A stretch of 33,917 bases of DNA, from positions 1 to 33,917 of the forward strand of contig JANJWF010000148.1 of assembly GCA_024709685.1 (NCBI GenBank). Direction: 5' to 3'. The notes under the pieces are model-generated. The model had not been told where the DNA came from. It searched no databases and worked only from the letters and a program-made list of their open reading frames with translations. Below, piece by piece: positions 26,711 to 33,917 of the stretch (positions within the stretch are counted from its first letter, which is position 1; each line of letters begins with the position of its first letter). This stretch comes from Thiobacillus sp. GTDB lineage: Bacteria; Pseudomonadota; Gammaproteobacteria; Burkholderiales; Thiobacillaceae. Made by a program: the position numbers and the translations under genes.

Positions 26711-27784
26711 ATGCAGCCGCTCCCCCAGCCCGTCGCCGAAATCCTCGAACTCGCCCGCTGGGCGCCTTCCGGTGACAACACCCAACCCTGGCGCTTCGAG
26801 GTGATCGACGACCATCGTCTCGTCGTCCACGGCTTCGACACCCGCGACCACTGCGTCTACGACCTCGACGGCCACTCCAGCCAGATCGCACACGGCGCAC
26901 TGCTGGAGACCCTGTCCATCGCCGCCAGCGCCCACGGCCTGCGGGCGGAAATCAGACGCCGCCCGGATTCGCCCGACAGCCATCCTGACTATCACGTGGA
27001 ATTGATCCCGGACAGTGCCATCAGGCCCGATCCCCTGCTGCCCCATATCCCGCAGCGTTCGGTGCAGCGGCGTCCCCTGCGCACCACGCCGCTTACCGCA
27101 GCGCAGAAACAGGCGCTGCAGGACGCTATCGGGCGCCACACGGTTCGCTGGTTCGAGGGCGGCACGCAACGCTGGCGCCTGGCCAGACTGATGTTCGACA
27201 ACGCCAAGCTCAGGCTTACCCTGCCCGAGGCCTATCCCGTTCATCGCGACATCATCGAGTGGGACGCGCGCGTCAGCGAGGACAGGGTACCCGACCGGGC
27301 GCTGGGGCTGGACGCCATGACCCTCAGGCTGATGCGCTGGGTCATGGCCAGTTGGAGGCGTGTCGAATTTTTTAACACCTGGCTGGCCGGCCATCTGGCA
27401 CCGCGGATCGAAATGGATCTTCTTCCTGGCGTATTCTGTGCTGCGCACTTCGCGATCCTTGCGGACAAGCCGCCTGCAACGGTCGATGATTACGTCGCGG
27501 CGGGGCGTGCGGTCCAACGTTTTTGGCTGACAGCCACCGGCCTGGGGCTGCAATTGCAGCCGGAGATGACTCCGCTCATTTTCGCCCGGTATTCCAACGA
27601 GGACAGGCTTTTCAGCAGCATGCACGGTGCCGCGGAAACAGCGGCAAAGCTGGGCGAGCGGTTGTCGCGGGTGCTTCCGGAACCGCAAATCGGGCGGGTT
27701 GTTTTTCTTGGGCGTATCGGGAATGGGCAGATAGCCGCCAGCCGTTCGCTGCGCCTGCCCCTGGAGAAACTGCTGAAAACTTGA
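26711..27784 (+). CDS. Nitroreductase-fold flavoprotein, extended (about 357 aa)
   Basis: A 357-residue protein of the nitroreductase superfamily, longer than the usual 180-220 residues. The N-terminal FMN-binding motif is ARWAPSGDNTQPWRFEV (15-31). A second typical region, GRAVQRFWLTATGLGLQLQPEMTPLIFARY, lies at about 263-292, with a divergent insertion of roughly 150 residues between. The layout recalls Acg-like and 'MoeY' nitroreductase-family proteins. It abuts the E1-like gene directly (TAA then ATG), so expression is coupled. Expected chemistry is an FMN-dependent two-electron oxidation or reduction; the substrate may be the product of the E1-like or acyltransferase step. This is inference. 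Confidence 0.8.
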   Translation: MQPLPQPVAEILELARWAPSGDNTQPWRFEVIDDHRLVVHGFDTRDHCVYDLDGHSSQIAHGALLETLSIAASAHGLRAEIRRRPDSPDSHPDYHVELIPDSAIRPDPLLPHIPQRSVQRRPLRTTPLTAAQKQALQDAIGRHTVRWFEGGTQRWRLARLMFDNAKLRLTLPEAYPVHRDIIEWDARVSEDRVPDRALGLDAMTLRLMRWVMASWRRVEFFNTWLAGHLAPRIEMDLLPGVFCAAHFAILADKPPATVDDYVAAGRAVQRFWLTATGLGLQLQPEMTPLIFARYSNEDRLFSSMHGAAETAAKLGERLSRVLPEPQIGRVVFLGRIGNGQIAASRSLRLPLEKLLKT

Positions 27785-27902
27785 ACCCGCTCTGGCTTGG
27801 GCTTGCTCGTAGCATTGGGTCTGTCGGAAATATTGACATTTTTTCCAGTGCGCGTGTCGGGCTGTTCATCTAACCAAATGAATACTAAGAAAAAAATATC
27901 CA

Positions 27903-27918
27903 TGGCACAGTCATTGCT
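27903..27918 (+). promoter_or_regulatory. Sigma-54 (RpoN) promoter of the PEP-CTERM gene
   Basis: TGGCAC-N5-TTGCT (27903-27918) matches the -24/-12 consensus TGGCAC-N5-TTGCW exactly. Transcription would begin near 27929, giving a leader of about 37 bases to the ATG at 27966. An AT-rich upstream stretch holds two TGTCGG copies (27822-27827 and 27855-27860), 33 bp apart, that could be activator sites. RpoN control of PEP-CTERM genes through PrsK/PrsR is known in Zoogloea-type bacteria. Confidence 0.85.
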
Positions 27919-27965
27919 AGAAATTGGTCAGGCAATTCGCCAATCATATTTCTTAGGGGGTGCCC

Positions 27966-29114
27966 ATGAACAGGCTTTCCAGATTCTTTGTCGCCGGGGC
28001 TGCTTTGCTCGGCTTGTCGTCCGTCAGCGGAACCGCCGCTGCATTTGACCTGAGCAATTGCGATGGGGCCGGCCTCGACTGTCCTTACGTGACGTACGGC
28101 GATGGCAACTCGTATTCGCTCGCACTGAATGCCTATATGTGGGATTTTTATATGGGCGGCGGCACCGGCCCCGGCAACCCGTTCTACGTGCCCTCCACCC
28201 CTGGCGCGATTAAGAACCTGATCGTCAATGCCACCGGCAGCGACGGCAATCCAGTCGTTACCAACTTCACCGGGATGGATAATGCCTACCCGACACCCAC
28301 CGGTGTGAACGGCTCGACCTTCTTCAGCACCAACGAAACTGCCTATGCCGCAGGCGTCGGGACCGCAGACCCGGGTGGGGCGGGCCAGTTCACGGGTGAC
28401 CTGGGGAACAGCTGGGATACCACCGTCGCCGCCTTGACCAATTTCCTCGGTGCAGGCAACACGCCGATCTTCTTCTTCAACAACAACCAGACCAACAGCG
28501 GCAGCCAGATCGATCAGAATCTGGCGGTCTGGGCGCAGATCACGCTGACCGACAGCACGGGTGCAAATACCGCTCTGGTGTTTGACTTTACCAACAACAA
28601 TGGCAGCTTCACTCAGCCGGGTGGCGGCGTGTTCAACGGTGACGTCACGGCTTATACCTCGACCGGCGCGGGGCCGGACGCAGGCACCAACCTCAACACC
28701 GACTACGTCCTCTCCGGCGGCCTGCTTTGTATCACACCGCCGAACCCGCCCGGCCAGCCTTATGCGGGTTTTATTCCGCCTAACGCCGACGGGACCTGTC
28801 CGGCTGGCACGACCGCCATCAATAACAACCTGGGTGCTGACCAGGCCGCCTATGCGGTGGTGTTCCCGGAGCTCAACACGGCACTCCTCTCGGGGCTCTA
28901 TGACGCCATGCATATCGACCTGCGCATGGGCTGCGATCCGGGCACTGCAGACCCAGCGGACTGCGTCGGCCGCGATCTCAATAATGGCTATGAGCAGTTG
29001 TTCATCGCAGCCGTCCCTGGGATTCCCGTGCCGGAGCCCGCGAGCCTTGCTCTGCTGGGACTGGGCCTGGTGGGCATGGGGCTGGCGCGGAGAAAAGCGC
29101 GTCGGGCTGTCTGA
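27966..29114 (+). CDS. PEP-CTERM sorting-domain protein (exosortase substrate)
   Basis: A 382-residue secreted protein. A Sec signal peptide (about 1-28, ending GTAAAF) is followed by a Gly/Asn/Thr-rich beta-type body with three Cys-containing clusters (CDGAGLDC; TCPAGT; GCDPGTADPADC). The C-terminal PEP-CTERM signal has PEP in VPEPASLALLGLGLVGMG, a hydrophobic helix and a basic end RRKARR. Exosortase cleaves this signal and the protein is exported to the surface or extracellular matrix; no exosortase gene is in the window. The ATG at 27966 has AGGGGG about 6 bp upstream. A sigma-54 promoter lies 48 bp upstream and a strong terminator follows. The body matches no domain I recognise. Confidence 0.9.
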   Translation: MNRLSRFFVAGAALLGLSSVSGTAAAFDLSNCDGAGLDCPYVTYGDGNSYSLALNAYMWDFYMGGGTGPGNPFYVPSTPGAIKNLIVNATGSDGNPVVTNFTGMDNAYPTPTGVNGSTFFSTNETAYAAGVGTADPGGAGQFTGDLGNSWDTTVAALTNFLGAGNTPIFFFNNNQTNSGSQIDQNLAVWAQITLTDSTGANTALVFDFTNNNGSFTQPGGGVFNGDVTAYTSTGAGPDAGTNLNTDYVLSGGLLCITPPNPPGQPYAGFIPPNADGTCPAGTTAINNNLGADQAAYAVVFPELNTALLSGLYDAMHIDLRMGCDPGTADPADCVGRDLNNGYEQLFIAAVPGIPVPEPASLALLGLGLVGMGLARRKARRAV

Positions 29115-29131
29115 GACCTTAGGATCCACTG

Positions 29132-29160
29132 AAAAGCGGCGCGTAGCGCCGCTTTTTCTT
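29132..29160. terminator. Bidirectional terminator after the PEP-CTERM gene
   Basis: AGCGGCGC (29135-29142) pairs with GCGCCGCT (29146-29153) around a GTA loop, extended by A/T pairs. T5-C-TT follows on the plus strand. On the minus strand a T4 run follows the same stem, so it can also stop transcripts of the convergent DUF1302 gene. Confidence 0.88.
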
Positions 29161-29244
29161 TGGGGCATGCACAAGCACGCGCTACGCTCGACGCCCTTCA
29201 ATTCTTCCGCGTAAGGCCATTGCAGGGCCTCATTCATTCCTCCG

Positions 29245-30723
29245 CTAGAAGCTGTAGCGCACCTCGGTATAGACGCGGTCTCTTTCGTCGAACGTCCCGA
29301 ACAGGCCGTCGGCCGGGCCCTCGAAAATATCGACGCCGGCAGCGAGCCGCCAGTTGTCGTCCATCCGCCAGCTCACTTTGAATTGGCCCGACCAATCGTT
29401 GCGGTCGAGGCTTCTGATGAGGAACAGCTCGGGTTCCAGCCTGGGGTGCAGCGCCCGGGTGCTGAACAGCAGCGACATGCTGCTCTCGGTCTCATCCGGA
29501 ACGATGCCGGCGTCGTGGTCGGGAAACCAGCGCTGGAAGAACTGCACGTTGAAGCGCGTCTCCTGCGGGAAGCTCCACTCGAGCCCGACGATATAGTCGA
29601 GGAAGTCCTGCCTGACGAGGCCGTCGGCGTCGAGCAGGTCGGTCGTGTGGAACAGCCTGTCACGCGTGTACACCGCCTCAGCCTTCAGCACCATCGGCCC
29701 CAGGTCCTTGCCGAGGGTGGCGCCGAGTTGGTGGATGCGGTCGTGAATGGGCTGGTAGGTAATCATGGTGGGCGAGATCTGGCGCGAGAAGGACGCCGAG
29801 GGGTCGTTGGCCGTGTAGTAGAAGCCGGAGACGTCCCACCCGTTTTGGATCCAGGAAAGCCGCACGCCGTAGGCGGAGTCGTCGATTCCGTGGGGTTTTT
29901 CTTCCTTGGCGATGACCGTCTGGACGCCAGGCACGGCGGACGGGGTGAAGGGGTAGAACTCGGCCCCGGGCTTGCCGATATCGTCATAGGTCATGTAGGG
30001 GATCCACACCGCCTCGGCGTGGAACTCCCCGGAAAAATACTCCGCGCGCGCCGCCCATTGCGGGATGCGGATCATGTCGAAATCGGGCAGCACCAGCTGG
30101 CGCAGATCCTTGGCCGACACCACGTCGGCAAAGAACAGCCCGACCATCTCGCCCCACACGATGTGCTGGCGGCCGAGGCGGAATTCCCAATCGCCCGCGC
30201 CGAGATCGACATAGGCTTCCCGGATCATCGCCTCGAAGCGCTGGTCGTCTCGCACCGCGTCGGGATAGTGGTCGGTCAGGTCGTAGATCGGGTCGTAATA
30301 GACCCGCCCGCCCAACTTCCAGCCCATCCCGCCGGTGGTGCGGCCCTGGCCCGATACGTCGAGCGTATTGTTGAAGCGCGACCAGTGCTCATCCCCGGAA
30401 TACGTGTAGGCCAGGTCGTTCTGGTAGAAGCCGGACAGTGTCGGGCTGCCGGATTCGGCCTGTGCGGCGCCTGGGGCAGGCATCTCCGGGACGGCCGGTG
30501 CCGGAGTTGGGGTTGCGGTGTCGGGCTTCGGCTTCTCGGGAGCGGGCGGCGGCGGTCCGCCGAACAGATCGTCGATCGACTGCGCCGTGATGACGGGGCG
30601 TTCCAAATCGGATTGGGCCGATGCAGCGCTCGCCGTGAGGCCGAGCAATAAGCCGGCAAGCAGGCTGGAGGGACGGGCGGTCAGGCGATTGCGGGTGCGG
30701 GAACGAGGATGAACGGGTGCCAT
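29245..30723 (-). CDS. DUF1302-like outer-membrane beta-barrel protein
   Basis: A 492-residue outer-membrane protein. A Sec signal peptide ends about residue 36 (ASAASA-QS). A Pro-rich stretch (PPPPAPEKPKP, about 57-90) follows, then repeated amphipathic beta strands. The C-terminus ends YTEVRYSF, with the terminal Phe of Bam-assembled barrels. The blocks REAYVDLGAGDWEFRLGRQHIVWGE and DFDMIRIPQW resemble the DUF1302 family. It lies 6 bp after the ABC ATPase gene, so they are co-transcribed. It may be the outer-membrane partner of the permease-ATPase system or a porin for its substrate; neither is established. Confidence 0.78.
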   Translation of the reverse strand: MAPVHPRSRTRNRLTARPSSLLAGLLLGLTASAASAQSDLERPVITAQSIDDLFGGPPPPAPEKPKPDTATPTPAPAVPEMPAPGAAQAESGSPTLSGFYQNDLAYTYSGDEHWSRFNNTLDVSGQGRTTGGMGWKLGGRVYYDPIYDLTDHYPDAVRDDQRFEAMIREAYVDLGAGDWEFRLGRQHIVWGEMVGLFFADVVSAKDLRQLVLPDFDMIRIPQWAARAEYFSGEFHAEAVWIPYMTYDDIGKPGAEFYPFTPSAVPGVQTVIAKEEKPHGIDDSAYGVRLSWIQNGWDVSGFYYTANDPSASFSRQISPTMITYQPIHDRIHQLGATLGKDLGPMVLKAEAVYTRDRLFHTTDLLDADGLVRQDFLDYIVGLEWSFPQETRFNVQFFQRWFPDHDAGIVPDETESSMSLLFSTRALHPRLEPELFLIRSLDRNDWSGQFKVSWRMDDNWRLAAGVDIFEGPADGLFGTFDERDRVYTEVRYSF

Positions 30724-30729
30724 GACTTT

Positions 30730-31713
30730 CTATTCCGTGATCCGGCCATCGGCCAGTTCGATCACGCGGTCGGCCATTTCCATGACCCGCGCGTCGTGGG
30801 TGGAAAAAATGAAGGTCGTGCCTTCTTCCTGGTTGAGCTGTTTCATGAGCCTGAGGATGTCCTCGCCGGTCTTGTGATCGAGGTTGGCCGTCGGCTCGTC
30901 CGCCAGCACGATCCTGGGGTGCGTCGCGAGGGCGCGCGCAATGGCGACCCGCTGGCGCTGTCCGCCGCTCAGTTCGTTGGGGCGGTGGTGGGCATGGCGC
31001 GCCAGGCCGACGACTTCCAGGTAGTGTTCGATCCGCTTCCTCCGCTCGTGTTTGTCGACGTCCCGCTTCTGCAACAGGGGATATTCCACGTTTTCCCAGG
31101 CCGACAGCACCGGCAGAAGGTTGAAGGTCTGGAACACGAAGCCGAGCGTGTTCAGGCGCAGGTCGGCCAGTTCGTCGGGCGACTTGCCGCTGACGTCATG
31201 ACCTTCGATGCTGACGCGGCCGGCGCTGGGGGTGTCGATGCAACCGATCAGGTTCAGCAGGGTCGACTTGCCGCTGCCGGAGGGGCCGGCAAGCGCCATG
31301 AATTCCCCTCTCGCCACGCTGAGCGATATCGCCTGCAGGGCAGTCACCATTTGATTGCCGAGCGCGTATTGTTTGCTGACGTTCTCGGCGAGCACGATGT
31401 TTTCTGCCGGGAGCATCTCGACCGCTGCGTCCTCGACAAATTGGAGCACAAAGTGGTGGATGCGGATGCGGTCGCCATGCTTCAATGCAGCGCGCCGGGT
31501 TTTGGCGTCGTTGAGAAAAACCGCGTTGGTGCTGCCGAGGTCCTCGATGAAAAACGCCTCGCCGTCCCGGATGATCTGCGCGTGTTTGCGGCTGACGCGG
31601 GTGGAAGCCAGCCGGATATCGCATTCGGAAGAACGGCCGATCGTGAGGCGGGACTTGTACAAACGGATTTCGCGCAGGGGCTGCTGGTCTTCGTGGATCA
31701 GGAGTTTTGCCAT
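30730..31713 (-). CDS. ABC transporter ATPase with N-terminal FHA domain
   Basis: A 327-residue fusion. Residues about 1-95 are a forkhead-associated (phosphothreonine-binding) domain with GRSSECDIRL (26-35), SRKHA (41-45) and DLGSTNAVFLN (58-68), where the usual Gly after STN is Ala. Residues about 105-325 are a LolD/MacB-type ATPase with Walker A GPSGSGKST (143-151), Q-loop FVFQTFNLLP, signature LSGGQRQR (248-255), Walker B IVLADEP (268-274) and switch His in STHDAR. The ATG at 31713 (MAKLLIHED) is preferred over the in-frame extension to 31815, which lies in the divergent intergenic region. Likely energises the FtsX-type permease nearby. Confidence 0.88.
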   Translation of the reverse strand: MAKLLIHEDQQPLREIRLYKSRLTIGRSSECDIRLASTRVSRKHAQIIRDGEAFFIEDLGSTNAVFLNDAKTRRAALKHGDRIRIHHFVLQFVEDAAVEMLPAENIVLAENVSKQYALGNQMVTALQAISLSVARGEFMALAGPSGSGKSTLLNLIGCIDTPSAGRVSIEGHDVSGKSPDELADLRLNTLGFVFQTFNLLPVLSAWENVEYPLLQKRDVDKHERRKRIEHYLEVVGLARHAHHRPNELSGGQRQRVAIARALATHPRIVLADEPTANLDHKTGEDILRLMKQLNQEEGTTFIFSTHDARVMEMADRVIELADGRITE

Positions 31714-31833
31714 GGCAGAAGATTCGACCCGGGTTTGCAAGCATCCGTTGCGAGCGAGCACGATGCTACTGAAGCAGACTGCATATTGGATATTAGTCGA
31801 TAATGTCGATTCCAAGTTTTACCCGAGGTCGCC

Positions 31834-32658
31834 ATGAACTCCGATAGTCGCAGACTATTGCCTCGCATCCCGCCATGGTCGTGGTCCAGCATGGCTCGCT
31901 GGGGAACCGCACTGCTGCTCGCAGCCTGCGGCGGCTTGGCGTCCGCTGCCGAGGTTCCGGCTGCCGAAGTCCCACCTGATGGCGATCTTGCGCGCGCGCT
32001 CCTGCTGCGCGCAGACCGCATCCGCTTTCCCGAAGGGGGATTCCAGGTCGACGTCTCGATTGCCACCACCGCGCCGAATCAAGAGCCGGAAGAGCGCTCG
32101 TATCGCATCCTGTCCAAGGGCAACAGCCAGACCCTGGTGCAGACGACCGCACCGGCGATCGACCGCAACCAGATTCTGCTGATGCGGGACCGCGATCTGT
32201 GGGCATTCCTGCCCAACCTGTCACAGCCAGTCCGGCTGCCGCTTTCCCAGCGGCTGACCGGCCAGGTCGCCAATGGCGATCTGGCACGGGCCAACTTTGC
32301 GGGGGATTACGAGCCGAAAATCCTGCGCAAGGAAAAGATCCAGGGCGAGACGTATCAGGTCCTGCAATTGGATGCGGTCGATAAATGGGTGACTTACCGG
32401 CGCGTGCTGTATTGGGTGAACGCAGGGAATTACAGACCATTCAAGGCGGAATTCTATGCCCTGTCAGGGCGCCTTCTGAAAACCAGCTACTACCAGGAGT
32501 ATGAAACCCTGGGGGGGGCGCCCCGGCCCACTCGGCTGTTGATAGAAGATGCGCTGCGCCGCGGTCATCGCTCGGTGCTGGAGTACAGCAACATGGTCGA
32601 GCGCGACTTGCCGGACAAGATATTCACCAAGGATTACCTGAAGAAGCTGAGCCGTTGA
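31834..32658 (+). CDS. LolA-like outer-membrane lipoprotein-sorting family protein
   Basis: A 274-residue envelope protein of the LolA-like (outer membrane lipoprotein-sorting, PF17131-type) group. The hydrophobic signal segment is at about 22-39. LAAC at 29-32 could be a lipobox (Cys32), or cleavage could fall at ASA-AE. The body shows QTTAPAIDRNQILLMRDRDLWAFLPN and the beta-rich segments QVLQLDAVDKWVTYRRVLYWV typical of the family. The ATG at 31834 has GAGG upstream; a downstream ATG at 31891 is an alternative. It is divergent from the FHA-ABC gene and convergent with the permease, so it is encoded inside the same locus but on the opposite strand. A possible periplasmic chaperone for the exported lipid or lipoprotein. 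Confidence 0.83.
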   Translation: MNSDSRRLLPRIPPWSWSSMARWGTALLLAACGGLASAAEVPAAEVPPDGDLARALLLRADRIRFPEGGFQVDVSIATTAPNQEPEERSYRILSKGNSQTLVQTTAPAIDRNQILLMRDRDLWAFLPNLSQPVRLPLSQRLTGQVANGDLARANFAGDYEPKILRKEKIQGETYQVLQLDAVDKWVTYRRVLYWVNAGNYRPFKAEFYALSGRLLKTSYYQEYETLGGAPRPTRLLIEDALRRGHRSVLEYSNMVERDLPDKIFTKDYLKKLSR

Positions 32659-32691
32659 ACGGGCGGCAGTCGCCGCTTCTCGAACCGGTGA

Positions 32692-33903
32692 TCAAATATT
32701 GTGGCGCAAGGCCTCCACCACTGGAAGCTGCGAAGCGCGACGCCCGGGAAGGATGGCTGCCATGCTGGCAGCCAGCACGCCGATGACAGCGGCGGCGATC
32801 AACACCGATGGCACCACGCGTACGTACGCGATGTAACCGATATTCGAACCCGGCGGCGGCGGCATCGGAATGCCTATTCCGGAAATAATGGCGGCAAGGA
32901 TTACGCCGACGCTCACGCCGAGCATGCCGCCGACGCATCCGAGGAGGATGTTTTCGAGCAGCACCAGCTTGAATATCTGAAGCCTTCTCAGGCCGATCGC
33001 CAATAGCGTGCCGAATTCGCCGGTGCGCTCGAAGATCGCCATGTTGATGGTGCTTGCCACGCTGAGCGCCAGCATCACCAGGATGATGAACTGCAGTGCC
33101 CCGAACTGGCGTTTGTACAGTGCCACTGTCTTGTTGTAGAAGTCTGCCAGTTCGTGCCAAGGCTTGACGTCGTAGCTCTGTCTTCCGAGTGTTCCCTTCA
33201 CTGTACTCGTCACGCTATCGGTAGCGCCGGTGTCATCCAGCAAGACGACAAGGCTGTGGACTGAGGTGGTGGACAAGAGCTCCTGGGCCGCAGCCAGGGG
33301 AATTCTGACCGCCCGGTCGTCATAATCCTTGGAGAATGTGCGGAATACGCCCACCACCTCGAACTCGAGCGTGTTCAGTGCGCCTTCGGGCGTACTGACC
33401 ATCAGGGTCAGGTAACTGCCAGGCTGAAGCTGCAGCGCCGTGGCAACGCCTTCTCCAATAGTGACGCCGAAGGCATCCGTGCCCGTCAGCGCGCGGCCGG
33501 CCACCAGGGTGGCGGCCGTTCCCAACCGGGCTTCCTTGTCCGGCTCGACGCCTTCGCCGATGATGGGCAGGTCTGCCTGGCCGTTGTTGGCCAGCCCCGA
33601 GAAGTTCAGCCGTGCCATAACCTCCTTGACATCGGGAATCGGGCGCAGCCTATCGATCACTTGCTTGGGGTCACTGATCAGGTAGCGGGAGGGGTCGCGT
33701 TGGCCATACTCCAGATAGCCTTGGCGAAAAATCTGCAGGTGGCCGATACGGGAGTGTATGGTTGACTCCCGCAACTGGATGAAGGTGTCCTCGACAAACC
33801 CCCCGCTCAGGATGATGGCGGTCACGCCGGTGATGATCGCCGCCAGTGTCAGCAGCGTGCGCGAGCGATTGCGGAAGATGTTACGGAAGGCGAGTTTGAG
33901 CAT
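32692..33903 (-). CDS. ABC transporter permease, FtsX/MacB (LolC/E-like) type
   Basis: A 403-residue inner-membrane protein with the MacB/FtsX layout: one N-terminal helix (about 14-36) after LAFRNIFRNRSRTLLT, a large periplasmic domain (about 40-265, MacB-PCD type), and three C-terminal helices (about 270-293, 318-345, 362-388). The ending ASMAAILPGRRASQLPVVEALRHNI is the standard FtsX tail. It would pair with the FHA-ABC ATPase 0.9 kb away on the same strand as a LolCDE- or MacAB-like mechanotransmission transporter. The ATG lies 14 bp from the window edge, so upstream operon members are not visible. Confidence 0.9.
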   Translation of the reverse strand: MLKLAFRNIFRNRSRTLLTLAAIITGVTAIILSGGFVEDTFIQLRESTIHSRIGHLQIFRQGYLEYGQRDPSRYLISDPKQVIDRLRPIPDVKEVMARLNFSGLANNGQADLPIIGEGVEPDKEARLGTAATLVAGRALTGTDAFGVTIGEGVATALQLQPGSYLTLMVSTPEGALNTLEFEVVGVFRTFSKDYDDRAVRIPLAAAQELLSTTSVHSLVVLLDDTGATDSVTSTVKGTLGRQSYDVKPWHELADFYNKTVALYKRQFGALQFIILVMLALSVASTINMAIFERTGEFGTLLAIGLRRLQIFKLVLLENILLGCVGGMLGVSVGVILAAIISGIGIPMPPPPGSNIGYIAYVRVVPSVLIAAAVIGVLAASMAAILPGRRASQLPVVEALRHNI

Positions 33904-33917
33904 GGCAGCGGCGCAAA

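Noticed and set aside
27966-29114. The PEP-CTERM gene as a fourth member of the acyltransferase-E1-nitroreductase operon
   Set aside because: A 181-bp AT-rich gap with its own sigma-54 promoter and its own terminator makes it an independent transcription unit.

Overview
The window looks like chromosomal DNA of a high-GC betaproteobacterium, probably a Thiobacillaceae/Nitrosomonadales-type autotroph. This is inferred from gene content: class II fructose-bisphosphate aldolase, System II (ResB/CcsA) cytochrome c maturation with cytochrome c4, the aroQ-accB-accC-prmA order, a glycine riboswitch on a split-P-protein gcv operon, ornithine-lipid genes, and a PEP-CTERM protein behind a sigma-54 promoter. 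Genus is not proven. I see no IS element, tRNA, rRNA, CRISPR array or prophage. Both window edges cut through transcription units.

Layout. 1-4.6 kb: the 3' end of fba with a strong terminator, an OmpA-type lipoprotein, a Rep-like helicase translationally coupled to a glutaredoxin-like protein, and apaH. 4.5-8.2 kb (minus strand): an olsB/olsA-like acyltransferase pair, a SlyB-like lipoprotein, a PfkB sugar/nucleoside kinase and diacylglycerol kinase. 8.2-14 kb (minus): the glycine cleavage operon gcvT-gcvH-gcvPA-(DUF3144)-(tpx)-gcvPB, led by a tandem glycine riboswitch with an intrinsic terminator. 14-18.6 kb (minus): aroQ-accB-accC-prmA-zinc-ribbon/DUF3426. 18.6-23.1 kb (minus): cytochrome c4, resB, ccsA-type and a TlpA-like thioredoxin, a complete System II cytochrome c assembly set. 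23.1-24.9 kb (plus): engB and hemB, separated by a strongly structured RNA-like region.

25-27.8 kb (plus) is the most unusual gene block. It is a tightly packed trio of a FeeM-like GNAT N-acyl amino acid synthase, an E1/ThiF-like adenylating enzyme and a two-part nitroreductase-fold flavoprotein. No standard pathway explains the combination. It is followed by a PEP-CTERM surface protein with a near-perfect sigma-54 promoter. 29.2-33.9 kb holds a Lol/MacB-like envelope system: a DUF1302 outer-membrane barrel, an ABC ATPase with an N-terminal FHA domain, a LolA-like protein on the opposite strand, and an FtsX/MacB permease.

Two non-genic patterns stand out. First, five long inverted repeats built from degenerate heptamers (about YAGGRNN, roughly five units per arm) occupy five co-directional gaps between 9.6 and 17.6 kb and occur nowhere else in the window. 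Second, the first 35 bp of accC are duplicated exactly 121 bp upstream, creating a 42-codon leader frame whose stop overlaps the true accC start.
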